The position numbers and the translations under genes are program-made. A stretch of DNA of 27,269 bases from a virus, in the IMG/VR virus record IMGVR_UViG_3300047556_000015, positions 1 to 27,269 of that record; one strand, written 5' to 3'. Shown here one piece after another: positions 19,727 through 27,135 of the stretch (the stretch's first letter is position 1; each line of letters opens with the position of its first letter). A model generated the notes under the pieces. It was not told where the DNA came from. It was given only the letters and a program-made list of their open reading frames with translations, and ran no database searches.

Positions 19727-20464
19727 CTACTGCTCTATAATAGCGATATCGGGGCAAATCTCACGGATAGCAGCAATCTGCTCGTCAATGGCCTTATCTC
19801 TGATATCCTCGGTTACTTGGTTGGCACCAGGAGAAAGCAGTATGAACGCAACCTCTCTACCGCTAATTCTAGCGAACGTTTCAACCTCAATGGTTTCGGC
19901 AGCGCGACCTTTGAAAATTGGAATGACAAGCTTGAACGATTCGGGTAGGTTGGAGTTAACAACCTGCGAGAAGTTGTCCGTTTTGTCGCCATTTTCTCTC
20001 GACATACGCTCAATGCTGCTGTTAACAGTAGCCGTGAAATGCTTAAGCCTTGTCACAAGGTCCATATTTTCCTTTTGGCTTTCGAAGAATGAGCGGTTCA
20101 TTTTAAAGAACATACCGAGTTCGATAGGTGTCCATACCTTTCCTGTGTTGATTCCGAACTCATCAAACTTAGGATGGATAGCCAGCTTGCCCTCCACCTT
20201 ACCGCTCTCGTAGCCGTCGTTTTCAGCGGTAATAAGGGTAATGGTAATATCCTCCCTGTTCACAAGAATGTGACAAAGCTTTTGATCAATCTGTTCGGTG
20301 TCCTTGCGCTTCGATAGGAACTCAGCCACCGCACCAAGCGTACCGTTAATGTTAACCTTTACAGGAGGCAGTATAGGAAGCATATCGGGTGCTTTACCCT
20401 CTCTGATAATTAGCGTTGCCTGTTCCTTTTCACCTAGCACGACTTGCAATTTTTCGTTTTCCAT
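19727..20464 (-). CDS. Conserved Bacteroidota phage protein near recT, unknown role
   Basis: A 245-residue soluble protein. Blocks I associate with homologues in Bacteroidota phages are CHILVNREDITITLITAEND, IHPKFDEFGINTGKVWTPIE, LGMFFKMNRSFF, FTATVNSSIERM, NFSQVVNSNLPESFKLVIPI and FKGRAAETIEVETF, ending FILLSPGANQ and IAIIEQ. It is beta-rich with no known catalytic motif. Constant placement with RecT and the SbcC-like ATPase suggests a recombination or replication accessory role, perhaps DNA binding, but no domain name is certain. Followed by a strong hairpin. Confidence 0.7.
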   Translation of the reverse strand: MENEKLQVVLGEKEQATLIIREGKAPDMLPILPPVKVNINGTLGAVAEFLSKRKDTEQIDQKLCHILVNREDITITLITAENDGYESGKVEGKLAIHPKFDEFGINTGKVWTPIELGMFFKMNRSFFESQKENMDLVTRLKHFTATVNSSIERMSRENGDKTDNFSQVVNSNLPESFKLVIPIFKGRAAETIEVETFARISGREVAFILLSPGANQVTEDIRDKAIDEQIAAIREICPDIAIIEQ

Positions 20465-20496
20465 TGTCTTGAATTGTTAAAATGTAAATACTTGGA

Positions 20497-20925
20497 CTAT
20501 AACTCTGTGCCTGTTGAGCGTAGCTGGAAGATGTTGCTCTGCAGCTCGTCACCGTAGGCTGGGCGCGATTCGATCAGCTCCCCATCCTCGTTGTAGTAGC
20601 CCACCTCCTTACTATCAAGGTCGATAAACTTGAAGGTGTTTTCCCTTACTAGCTGCGATTTGGTTTTAAGCCCTTCGAGCAGCCTTTTCTTCTCATCTAC
20701 GAGAGGGTCAAGCTCCTTTTTAAACCCTGCTACTGCTTCCTTCTTAGCCTCTTCGATGTCGTTAATTTTGATCGCTGTTTCAGAAAGTTCCTCCTTCATC
20801 TGCATCAGCTCGTCGGGAGTGAATCGCTTGCTGTAGGTTTTCTCTTCAACCTTATCACAGTTGTCTTTTAAGAATCTGATACGCAATTCTTTGTCGGTGT
20901 ACTCTTTACCAAGTTCTCTTTTCAT
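20497..20925 (-). CDS. Coiled-coil hypothetical protein
   Basis: A 142-residue protein with a long charged coiled coil (about residues 35-90, e.g. FTPDELMQMKEELSETAIKI and EKKRLLEGLKTKSQLV) and a small beta C-terminal part (FKFIDLDSKEVGYYNEDGEL followed by ESRPAYGDELQ). The end of the protein resembles tails of short phage proteins that lie between recombination and replication genes. No enzymatic motif. Soluble, probably oligomeric through the coiled coil. Confidence 0.6.
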   Translation of the reverse strand: MKRELGKEYTDKELRIRFLKDNCDKVEEKTYSKRFTPDELMQMKEELSETAIKINDIEEAKKEAVAGFKKELDPLVDEKKRLLEGLKTKSQLVRENTFKFIDLDSKEVGYYNEDGELIESRPAYGDELQSNIFQLRSTGTEL

Positions 20926-20936
20926 GGTATTGGTTT

Positions 20937-21326
20937 TTAAAAAAGTTGTGTTTTAATGATATGGAATAAGTCAATATGCAAGTGGTACTTATTCAGCATG
21001 ATGAATATTAGCAAGGCGATACTAATTATCGAATCAACGTACCGAACAAAAAGCCATTTGCCTTTAGGGATTAATCCTAAAACAAGCATTACAAAAAATA
21101 GAACCCATTGACTTGAAAGAAGCCCTGCGAAAATCCACAAATAGTAGAATATTGTAGCCAGATAGTAGAAGAGTTGAGTACTTGATAGCTCTGGCTTTTT
21201 GCCATCCTCACTTTCCGCTTCCTTCTTAATTCGATCTAAAAAGGCAAGAATTCGCCTGTATGAAGCAAGTTGAAGCAATTCATACATAATGAATATGGCA
21301 GCGAATAAGTAAAATACGTGTTGCAT
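20937..21326 (-). CDS. Polytopic membrane protein, unknown
   Basis: A 129-residue protein with about four hydrophobic segments: residues 3-18, 52-70, 72-85 and 95-110. A charged cytoplasmic-type loop (ILAFLDRIKKEAESEDGKKP) follows the first. No signal peptide cleavage site and no known domain. It starts 2 nt after the MBL-fold gene and lies in the middle of the recombination block, where a membrane protein is unexpected; membrane anchoring of replication or exclusion of other phages are possible roles. Confidence 0.6.
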   Translation of the reverse strand: MQHVFYLFAAIFIMYELLQLASYRRILAFLDRIKKEAESEDGKKPELSSTQLFYYLATIFYYLWIFAGLLSSQWVLFFVMLVLGLIPKGKWLFVRYVDSIISIALLIFIMLNKYHLHIDLFHIIKTQLF

Positions 21327-21328
21327 AG

Positions 21329-22069
21329 TTAAAAAGGTGTTTTATTAAATGGTATTCTTAGCCCTCTCTCGGCAATGTGAACGGTCTTACCTGTTGCAGC
21401 GTGAATGTCACGCTTGAACTCGTCAGCGTTGCTATTGCCATCCGAAAGGTGTATAAGAACGATGTTATTGACCTTAGAAAGATCGTTAGCAAGCAGAGCC
21501 TCCTTGCATGTAGCAAAGGACATGTGGCTCTGTAGCGTTCTATTACGTAACGCTTTTGGTAGATTGCCCTTCTCTATATTGGCCTGTAAAATATCCTCTC
21601 GGTAGTTGCACTCGATTAGGATGTTCGTAAGCCCATCGAAGTTGTATGGCAAATAGTAGGTGTCGGTTGCAAAGAGCATGTTTCCCATTTCGGGGTGATG
21701 GATTAGGAAGCCTAGTGGCTCGTTGCAGTCGTGCTTCACATCGAAAGCAAGTACGGTAAAGTTGCCTAACTTCTTCCTCTCACCAGACTTAACAAGTAGA
21801 GGTAAATACTTAGCCGTAGTCTTTAACGCCTTGTCTGTTCCTGGTGACATGTACACGTTGATTCGGTTATTTAAGAAGTCGTTAACGTACTTCGAATGGT
21901 CTCCGTGTTCGTGGGAAACGATCGCCCCAACCACCTTGTTAACATTGAAGTCAAGCTCCTTTTTAACCTCAAGTAGAGGTTGGCCACACTCTATAACAAG
22001 TGCTTCGCTATCATTGCTAAGAATGTAGCCATTACCTCTACTCGATGAACCTAGTATGATGAGTTCCAT
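21329..22069 (-). CDS. MBL-fold metallohydrolase in recombination block
   Basis: A 246-residue metallo-beta-lactamase-fold enzyme. SHEHGDHS (52-59) is the H-x-H-x-D-H metal motif; further ligands are HDCNEPLG (about 113-120), FATDTYYL (Asp at about 135-136) and a late His in LIHLSDGNSN. The start MELIILGSSSRGNGYIL matches the YycJ/WalJ group, some of which act as 5'-to-3' exonucleases. It is coupled to recT by a TAATG overlap, which supports a role as the exonuclease partner of the annealing protein; that role is inferred. Confidence 0.82.
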   Translation of the reverse strand: MELIILGSSSRGNGYILSNDSEALVIECGQPLLEVKKELDFNVNKVVGAIVSHEHGDHSKYVNDFLNNRINVYMSPGTDKALKTTAKYLPLLVKSGERKKLGNFTVLAFDVKHDCNEPLGFLIHHPEMGNMLFATDTYYLPYNFDGLTNILIECNYREDILQANIEKGNLPKALRNRTLQSHMSFATCKEALLANDLSKVNNIVLIHLSDGNSNADEFKRDIHAATGKTVHIAERGLRIPFNKTPF

Positions 22070-23139
22070 TAGAATCCTGGTCCGCTAGATTGAACACCAT
22101 TGGCATCGCTGAAGAGCTTACCTTCCTGCTTAGGCTCTTCCTTTGCCTCATTACCTGGTATTGGGGCAGATTCAGGAGCTACCTCTTCGGCCTGTAAGGT
22201 AATGGTGGTTCTATTCGCGTTACCTGCTTTTTCTGCCTCCACCTTTTGGCTTACATCCTCATAAGGGATGTCTTGAACTTCATTCTCTTGAGCCAAAACG
22301 TTTTGAATCTCCTTATCAATCTTTTGGCTGTCGATGTTGATTGCATCCCAAGCAGCTCTTTTTAAGGTTTTCCATACCATTTCGTCTCTCCAACCATCTA
22401 CCTGCTCCTTACCTGTTTTTTTACCATCTACCCAAGTGTCCTTTTCTCCACCCCAAAATTCCACGGAGGCTGTTTTAGGTATTCTCTTTTCGATGTCGTT
22501 CATTGAGAATACGCGAAGCTTGTTCTTTTCTGGGTGTTCGAAGTAAACGTGGTAGTAGTAGCCTCCAACGATGTCGCCCCTATCAAAAGGGTTCTCCGAT
22601 GGCTTATGTATGAAGCTTTCCTTTTTGTTGTCCGAATCCTTGTAAATAGGAGTGAACTTTTCGTTAGAGTACACAATTCGAATAACAACATCGTCCGGAA
22701 CATCCACACCGTACTTCTTAGCAACAAGCTCGATACCGTTGTACCCTTTGGTGAACGAAATATCGTACTTGTTAAGAGCAGTGTTTTTGTAAGGGATAGG
22801 GTGCAGGTGGTTTTTCTGCATTGGGTCAAGCCCAACCGAGCTGAACGCTACCACATCAACGGCTAGCTTGTTCATGTTCACGTTATCCCACACGTAGGCT
22901 AACGGTTCCCTAAACTTTTCTGATTTCGCCAATCTTTTTATCTCTGCAGCCTTTAGCATCTGGTCAATTTTGATAAAGTAGCTCTGACAGAGCCTTTGCT
23001 GCTGGTTGGTAATTTGAACCTCACCGTTTTCTTGGGTAAAGTTCCTCATTACAGCCGAGGTGAAACGTTGGCTGGGTGAAACTTGGTTTTGGCTGTTCTG
23101 CGTTGCTGGTGCAGTTGACTGCGGTTCTTTTTGTGCCAT
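22069..23139 (-). CDS. recT: RecT-family single-strand annealing protein
   Basis: A 356-residue RecT-family protein. Family blocks are VVAFSSVGLDPMQKNHLHPI (about 95-114), TKGYNGIELVAKKYGV and YYYHVYFEHPEKNKLRVFSM, then WRDEMVWKTLKRAAWDAINI. The first 50 residues are Gln/Ser/Thr-rich and the last 80 are acidic and disordered, ending SSGPGF, a short tail ending in Phe. RecT-type proteins anneal complementary single strands in phage recombination. It lies between the SbcC-like ATPase (28-nt gap) and the MBL-fold enzyme (1-base overlap). Confidence 0.9.
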   Translation of the reverse strand: MAQKEPQSTAPATQNSQNQVSPSQRFTSAVMRNFTQENGEVQITNQQQRLCQSYFIKIDQMLKAAEIKRLAKSEKFREPLAYVWDNVNMNKLAVDVVAFSSVGLDPMQKNHLHPIPYKNTALNKYDISFTKGYNGIELVAKKYGVDVPDDVVIRIVYSNEKFTPIYKDSDNKKESFIHKPSENPFDRGDIVGGYYYHVYFEHPEKNKLRVFSMNDIEKRIPKTASVEFWGGEKDTWVDGKKTGKEQVDGWRDEMVWKTLKRAAWDAINIDSQKIDKEIQNVLAQENEVQDIPYEDVSQKVEAEKAGNANRTTITLQAEEVAPESAPIPGNEAKEEPKQEGKLFSDANGVQSSGPGF

Positions 23140-23167
23140 TTCTATAAAAGGTTAATTGGTTAATAAG

Positions 23168-25189
23168 CTAGTTGTTAATAATGGTAAGCGATTTATCCCT
23201 AGTAACTCGTAGGAATACCATCTGTGAACCTGCCTTTACAAAGTTGTTCACGCTCTCCGCTCCATCACAGAAGATAGGAGCTTGCACGTTGTAGAAGCTG
23301 CTAAGGGTACGAATGATATCAAGCCCTGCATTGATTCTCTCCGCTGTGTTGGTGGATGAGATTGGAACATTTTTCTTGTTAAGAGGGATACAAGCCTCGA
23401 ACTCGTTACCATCATTGGTTTTGTCGAATAGCTGAAACTTAACGATCTCAAACATCGAGTTAACCCTACGTTCACACTCGTCTATTTTAATTTTGGTGAA
23501 GTCGGCTATTGCAAACTCCTGCTTTTCTAGGTCGGCAATCTGCTGGGCGATATCCTTACCTTTTTGCTCTAGGTCTATAACTTCCTGCTTAAGCTCTTCG
23601 ATTCGGCTCTTGTTGCTAAACTGCTGCTTAAGTTCATCCCTACGATCGTTTAGCTCCTGCTTCCTACTTGTTAGGTCGGAGTTGTCAACATTTTCGGTTT
23701 CCTCGTTGGCAATTTCAACCTCAATAGCCTCAATTTGCGATTGTATCTTCTTCCATTCCTCGTTAGTTTCGGGGGTAATGGTGAGCGGTTCTACAGGCTT
23801 ATTTTCGGTTAGGTATGTGGTAAGGTTATCGTACTCACGTTGAAGCTCATTAACCAGCAGTTCCATAGGTGCAAGCTCCTCTTCTGCCTTAGCTTTTTGT
23901 ACGTTAAGATCATTGATTTGGTCAATGTAGCCTTTCCCTTCCCTGTTAATGCTGGTGAGCCTTTCCTGTTTGTTCTCATTAAACGCTTGTACAGCTTTTA
24001 ACTTGGCTTCGTCCTGTTTAGATACTGCCGTTTTGTCGCTACACTCATGTCCGAATAGAGGGCAAACAAGGCAACCTTCCTTACCCATATACTGCTTTTC
24101 GTTCTCTAACTTCCAATCGTTACGTAGCTTGTTAGCCTTTTCGGTAAGGGTTGCAATCTTGGTGTCGTAATCGGATATGGTACGCTTTTGGCTGTCAACG
24201 TTGCGCTTGGCATTATCCAGCTTAATTTTAGCGTTAGATTGTTCGCCTTTCTTTAGAGTAAGCTCCTGGTTAGCCTCGTTAGCTTCCTGTATCGCTTCGT
24301 TTTTTAGAGTATTGATAAGCTGGCCTTGCTTTGTCTTAAGGTCGTTTATCTGCCCTTGCTTATCCTGTATGGATTGGTACTTTGATCTAATTGCCTTTGA
24401 GCGGTCGGCAATCTGCAAGTCAATGGCTGCAATCTGCTGCTCGATGTCCTTAATCTCATTTTCAATGGCTGCAAAGTCCTTAGCTTCTGGCATCAGCCTA
24501 TTCGTTTGATCTATACGAGGCTGAATATCCTCAAGATCATCTTTAAGCTTCTTCTTTCTTGCTGAAAGTTCCTTCTTAAAGTCCACTAAAGCTTTGCCCG
24601 AATTGAGGATGTTTGTAATGTTGGCAATGGCATCCTTATTGTCAATCGTTGCCATCTTCTCCAATATATCTGCATCGCTAACTGTTCCAGCGATGTTAAA
24701 AAGGAATTCGCGCTGCTTCTGCCAGTGAAGGGAAAGGAATTGGCTTGGATTGGTGATTAGCCTAAAGATGGTTTCGTTGAATGCTGCATCGACTAGAGCC
24801 TTATACTCACCTGCCTTTTTAGGCACGTTGTTCCAATAAAACAATGTTTCGTTACCCTTAAACACCTCTTCGCTTTGACCTTTTGGCCTAACCCAATTTT
24901 GGTGGTATATACGCTTTAGCGTTATGACTGAATGGTCAATATCAATTACAGCTGTTACCTCTGAATCAACCTTATCCAATCGCTTACCATCACGAATAGG
25001 CGTTATTTCATGGTTGTCTCGATCGAACTGATCTTTCCCAAAAAGAAGCCATAAAAAGGCATCGAAAATTGTACTTTTCCCTGTTGCGTTGTCGCCCGAA
25101 ACAATGGTTTGTCCGGTAAAGTCAACATTCAGCTCTGAATGACCTCGAAAGTTGACAATAGAAATGCTTTTTAGCGTTACTTGTTTCAT
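23168..25189 (-). CDS. SbcC/Rad50-like ATPase with central Cys hook
   Basis: A 673-residue SMC-type ATPase. Walker A is SGDNATGKST (31-40). Two long coiled-coil arms (about 205-365 and 395-560) flank a central KEGCLVCPLFGHEC segment (370-383), a CxxC hook like the zinc hook of Rad50/SbcC, with a third nearby Cys. The C-terminal ATPase half has NTAERINAGLDIIRTLSSFY (614-633) and APIFCDGAES (637-646) as Walker B-like region with Asp642 and Glu645. Length is shorter than cellular SbcC and no SbcD nuclease gene is adjacent. It probably loads or regulates a nuclease to produce single strands for RecT. Confidence 0.87.
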   Translation of the reverse strand: MKQVTLKSISIVNFRGHSELNVDFTGQTIVSGDNATGKSTIFDAFLWLLFGKDQFDRDNHEITPIRDGKRLDKVDSEVTAVIDIDHSVITLKRIYHQNWVRPKGQSEEVFKGNETLFYWNNVPKKAGEYKALVDAAFNETIFRLITNPSQFLSLHWQKQREFLFNIAGTVSDADILEKMATIDNKDAIANITNILNSGKALVDFKKELSARKKKLKDDLEDIQPRIDQTNRLMPEAKDFAAIENEIKDIEQQIAAIDLQIADRSKAIRSKYQSIQDKQGQINDLKTKQGQLINTLKNEAIQEANEANQELTLKKGEQSNAKIKLDNAKRNVDSQKRTISDYDTKIATLTEKANKLRNDWKLENEKQYMGKEGCLVCPLFGHECSDKTAVSKQDEAKLKAVQAFNENKQERLTSINREGKGYIDQINDLNVQKAKAEEELAPMELLVNELQREYDNLTTYLTENKPVEPLTITPETNEEWKKIQSQIEAIEVEIANEETENVDNSDLTSRKQELNDRRDELKQQFSNKSRIEELKQEVIDLEQKGKDIAQQIADLEKQEFAIADFTKIKIDECERRVNSMFEIVKFQLFDKTNDGNEFEACIPLNKKNVPISSTNTAERINAGLDIIRTLSSFYNVQAPIFCDGAESVNNFVKAGSQMVFLRVTRDKSLTIINN

Positions 25190-25210
25190 TTGTAAAAATG
25201 TGTGTTGCGG

Positions 25211-25489
25211 TTAAGAAAATATTCGGTTAACTGACTTGGCTACCGTTTCGATCTGAATCCTGTCTATCCTTACTGAGCTGTTGCGATCGCCATCCTTAAG
25301 AAACTTAATCAAGCCTTGCTGCTCCCATCGGTTAACGGCTGCTTTTCCGTACAGGCGTTGCGCTTCTCGAAGCTTAAGGTAGGGTTTTAGCTGTCCTACT
25401 TGGATAAGTGCCTTAATCGCGCCTATTTCGGCTGCATCAATAAGGGCGTTTCTGAATTCAATTTCGGTTTGCGGTAGTAGCGTTGTCAT
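25211..25489 (-). CDS. Small winged-HTH/excisionase-like protein
   Basis: A 92-residue protein with YLKLREAQRLYGKAAVNRWE (37-56), followed by QQGLIKFLKDGDRNSSVRI (57-75), the helix-turn-helix plus wing seen in MerR/excisionase-type small DNA binders. It may be an excisionase, a recombination mediator or a regulator of the block it precedes. Its start overlaps the end of the small membrane protein gene by 32 nt. Confidence 0.6.
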   Translation of the reverse strand: MTTLLPQTEIEFRNALIDAAEIGAIKALIQVGQLKPYLKLREAQRLYGKAAVNRWEQQGLIKFLKDGDRNSSVRIDRIQIETVAKSVNRIFS

Positions 25490-25673
25490 TTTGAAAATAC
25501 TTTGATCGGTTTAGCAGATGAACAGCGAAAGCTAGGTTTGCCATCGTTACGGCTGGCACGGCTATCGTAAGGAGTAGGCTTGCATTCTCGCTTGGCTGAA
25601 TGAATATTCCCATGAAGCTGATAGCTGCATACACTATCGCTGCTTTTTGCTTAGCAGAATGTTGCCTTTTCAT
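25458..25673 (-). CDS. Two-span small membrane protein
   Basis: A 71-residue protein with two hydrophobic helices (about 10-26 and 31-53) joined by a short loop QPSENAS, and a polar C-terminus. It overlaps both neighbours in other frames (23 nt with the LuxR-type gene, 32 nt with the HTH gene), which supports cotranslation. Small two-span proteins in phage early operons can act in exclusion or inhibit host functions. Family not recognised. Confidence 0.55.
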   Translation of the reverse strand: MKRQHSAKQKAAIVYAAISFMGIFIQPSENASLLLTIAVPAVTMANLAFAVHLLNRSKYFQNDNATTANRN

Positions 25674-25911
25674 AGCTTCGCTGTTTTAGTGGTGAGTTGG
25701 AAAATGGAATGTTGTAGTTAGTGCAGAAGTACCAAGCCGAAAGCTCGTTACTCTTAGAGCAGCCTGTCTTTTTAAAGATGGCTCTGGTGTGGTTCTCAAC
25801 GGTTCGCTCTGATATGCTAAGCATGTTGGCGACCTCCTTTTTAGTAGCTCCCCACGCTATGAGTGAGGTGACTTCTTTTTCTTTTTCTGAAAGTGTTGCG
25901 GTTACTCTCAT
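25651..25911 (-). CDS. LuxR-type HTH regulator
   Basis: An 86-residue stand-alone GerE/LuxR helix-turn-helix protein. The core is LSEKEKEVTSLIAWGATKKE (about 7-26), then VANMLSISERTVENHTRAIF (27-46) and KKTGCSKSNELSAWYF. There is no receiver or ligand domain, so it acts as a constitutive or protein-controlled DNA binder. The ATG at 25911 directly precedes the conserved part; an ATG at 25950 adds 13 residues and would overlap the HNH gene end. As an early gene it may activate later phage promoters. Confidence 0.82.
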   Translation of the reverse strand: MRVTATLSEKEKEVTSLIAWGATKKEVANMLSISERTVENHTRAIFKKTGCSKSNELSAWYFCTNYNIPFSNSPLKQRSYEKATFC

Positions 25912-25934
25912 TGGTTTTACTTGTCTATTGGTTA

Positions 25935-26534
25935 TTACTGAGTGCCCCAAACATCGGCTTTCTTAATGCCGTACTTGGCGAAAATCTCTTCAATTAATTC
26001 GGCTTCATCTACCTTTGGTATTACAAGACCTCTCAATCTTTTACTCCATGATGTTCTTGTAGTTATCCTAAGAGCTGACATTATTTCTTTTTTTACTTCG
26101 TCAGCTGCACCTATTGGTATTAATAGGAATCCTTTTTTAAAGGAATATTCAGTGCTTGGTCTTACCATTTTATAGTTGTTTTTGATTTTATCTATCGGGA
26201 ATAATCCCATTTTAATAGCATGATTAATGTTTTCCTTTGATGTAGTCCATTCAAGGTTATCATAATGATTGTTGAGCTTATTACCATCTTTATGATTGAC
26301 TTGATTTTTACCATTGATTTTTGGCAAAAATGCGTTAGCCACTAGCCTATGTACATAATGAACTTTACGTTTACCATTGGCGCACAGAGTTACTACGCAA
26401 TACGGTTTGCCATTACCAGCTAACATTTTGCCCGTTCTCACATTTCTTATAATACCAATGTTTGATATTGAATAAAGGCCTTCATAACCTTCTATATCCT
26501 TTGTGCGCTCTATTTTGTCAAGTAGTTTTTGCAT
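25935..26534 (-). CDS. NUMOD4-HNH homing endonuclease fused to a Cro-like HTH domain
   Basis: A 199-residue two-part protein. Residues about 9-45 are a NUMOD4 domain (IEGYEGLYSISNIGIIRNVR). Residues about 61-106 are an HNH nuclease of the type found in phage homing enzymes (YVHRLVANAFLP, QVNHKDGNKLNNHYDNLEWT, then SKENINHA). The C-terminal 77 residues from Met123 (STEYSFKKGFLLIPIG, then LRITTRTSWSKRLRGLVIPK and LIEEIFAKYGIKKADVWG) look like the short DNA-binding protein usually found opposite the repressor in Bacteroidota phages. An internal ATG at 26168 could produce this part alone. ATG at 26534 is used because the extension to 26627 covers the promoter and repeats. Confidence 0.82.
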   Translation of the reverse strand: MQKLLDKIERTKDIEGYEGLYSISNIGIIRNVRTGKMLAGNGKPYCVVTLCANGKRKVHYVHRLVANAFLPKINGKNQVNHKDGNKLNNHYDNLEWTTSKENINHAIKMGLFPIDKIKNNYKMVRPSTEYSFKKGFLLIPIGAADEVKKEIMSALRITTRTSWSKRLRGLVIPKVDEAELIEEIFAKYGIKKADVWGTQ

Positions 26535-26542
26535 GGCACATA

Positions 26543-26578
26543 GTTTACCTTTGATTGCTTTTTTGTTTACCTTTGATT
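26543..26578. repeat. 14-bp direct repeat in the leftward leader
   Basis: GTTTACCTTTGATT occurs exactly at 26543-26556 and 26565-26578, a 22-bp period (about two helix turns). Both lie between the predicted leftward start of transcription and the ATG at 26534. Candidate operator for the repressor or the Cro-like domain. Confidence 0.75.
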
Positions 26579-26586
26579 TACATATG

Positions 26587-26618
26587 CAAAGTAAAGCAAT
26601 GCTGTGCATTCTAACAAA
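26587..26618 (-). promoter_or_regulatory. Leftward early promoter
   Basis: Minus strand: TTTG at 26618-26615, a 20-nt spacer, TTACTTTG at 26594-26587, one base off TAnnTTTG. Transcription would start near 26580 and run left through the HNH fusion gene. An inverted repeat CTGTGCA (26602-26608) / TGCACAG (26623-26629) is centred on the -33 element, a natural place for repressor binding. Confidence 0.6.
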
Positions 26619-26629
26619 TTTTTGCACAG
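26602..26629. promoter_or_regulatory. Inverted repeat centred on the -33 element
   Basis: CTGTGCA and TGCACAG are perfect reverse complements separated by 14 nt, and the centre (26615) coincides with the TTTG element of the leftward promoter. Likely operator of the divergently encoded XRE repressor. Confidence 0.5.
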
Positions 26630-26638
26630 ATATTTTAT

Positions 26639-26652
26639 TTAAATTGTGTTAA
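26639..26652. repeat. 14-bp element shared with 15204-15217
   Basis: TTAAATTGTGTTAA occurs exactly here, 12 nt before the repressor start, and again at 15204-15217 in the other main regulatory region. It is AT-rich and imperfectly palindromic. Two copies of this length could occur by chance; the matching context is what makes it notable. Confidence 0.4.
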
Positions 26653-26663
26653 ATATATTCTAA

Positions 26664-27089
26664 ATGACTGTAAAAGAAAGGCTTATTGAGTACATAAAGT
26701 ACAAGCAAATAAGCACCAGGGAGTTTTGCCGAACCATTAACGTATCAGAGACCTACGTTAACTCCATGCGAAGCTCAATCCAGCCCGATAAGCTGGTTCG
26801 AATCGCCTACCATTATCCCGACCTTAACACCACTTGGCTAATGACTGGCGAGGGCGAGATGCTTAAGGCTAACGCAATTCTACCACCAATTGAAAGAGAC
26901 GAACTTATGGCTGCAGGAGTAGAGATTTTTAAGGACAAGCTAATAGAGATGTTCAAGAACGGTGAGATATATTCTGCAACCGTTGTGAAGGAAAAGGACG
27001 ACTTGATTAGGGAGCTTTTCGCCCAAATAACGAAGCTCAAGCATGAGCTGGACGAGGCTAAGAATAGGCTTGCACAATACGAGAGTTAG
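26664..27089 (+). CDS. XRE-family phage repressor (CI-like, no peptidase domain)
   Basis: A 141-residue protein with an N-terminal XRE helix-turn-helix: ERLIEYIKYKQISTREFCRT (5-24), then NVSETYVNSM (26-35), followed by the Bacteroidota-type signature DLNTTWLMTGEGEML (53-67). The second half is a coiled coil (EIFKDKLIEMFKNGEIYS and later ITKLKHELDEAKNRLAQY) that would mediate dimerisation. There is no S24 peptidase domain, so SOS-driven self-cleavage is not expected. It is transcribed away from the leftward operon, giving a classic divergent immunity region. Confidence 0.85.
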   Translation: MTVKERLIEYIKYKQISTREFCRTINVSETYVNSMRSSIQPDKLVRIAYHYPDLNTTWLMTGEGEMLKANAILPPIERDELMAAGVEIFKDKLIEMFKNGEIYSATVVKEKDDLIRELFAQITKLKHELDEAKNRLAQYES

Positions 27090-27135
27090 GTGCAATGATA
27101 TGCTGAGCAGTTAACCAATTTTTTGAATTGAAACA

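Noticed and set aside
26546-26575. TACCTTTG boxes as rightward promoters for the repressor
   Set aside because: Both match TAnnTTTG on the plus strand, but no TTG lies about 20 nt upstream of either. They are kept only as part of the direct repeat.
26664-27089. SOS-cleavable repressor
   Set aside because: No S24/LexA-like catalytic Ser-Lys domain; the second half is a coiled coil.
27090-27135. Possible terminator after the repressor
   Set aside because: CAATT/AATTG arms are only 5 bp and AT-only in part; too weak to call.
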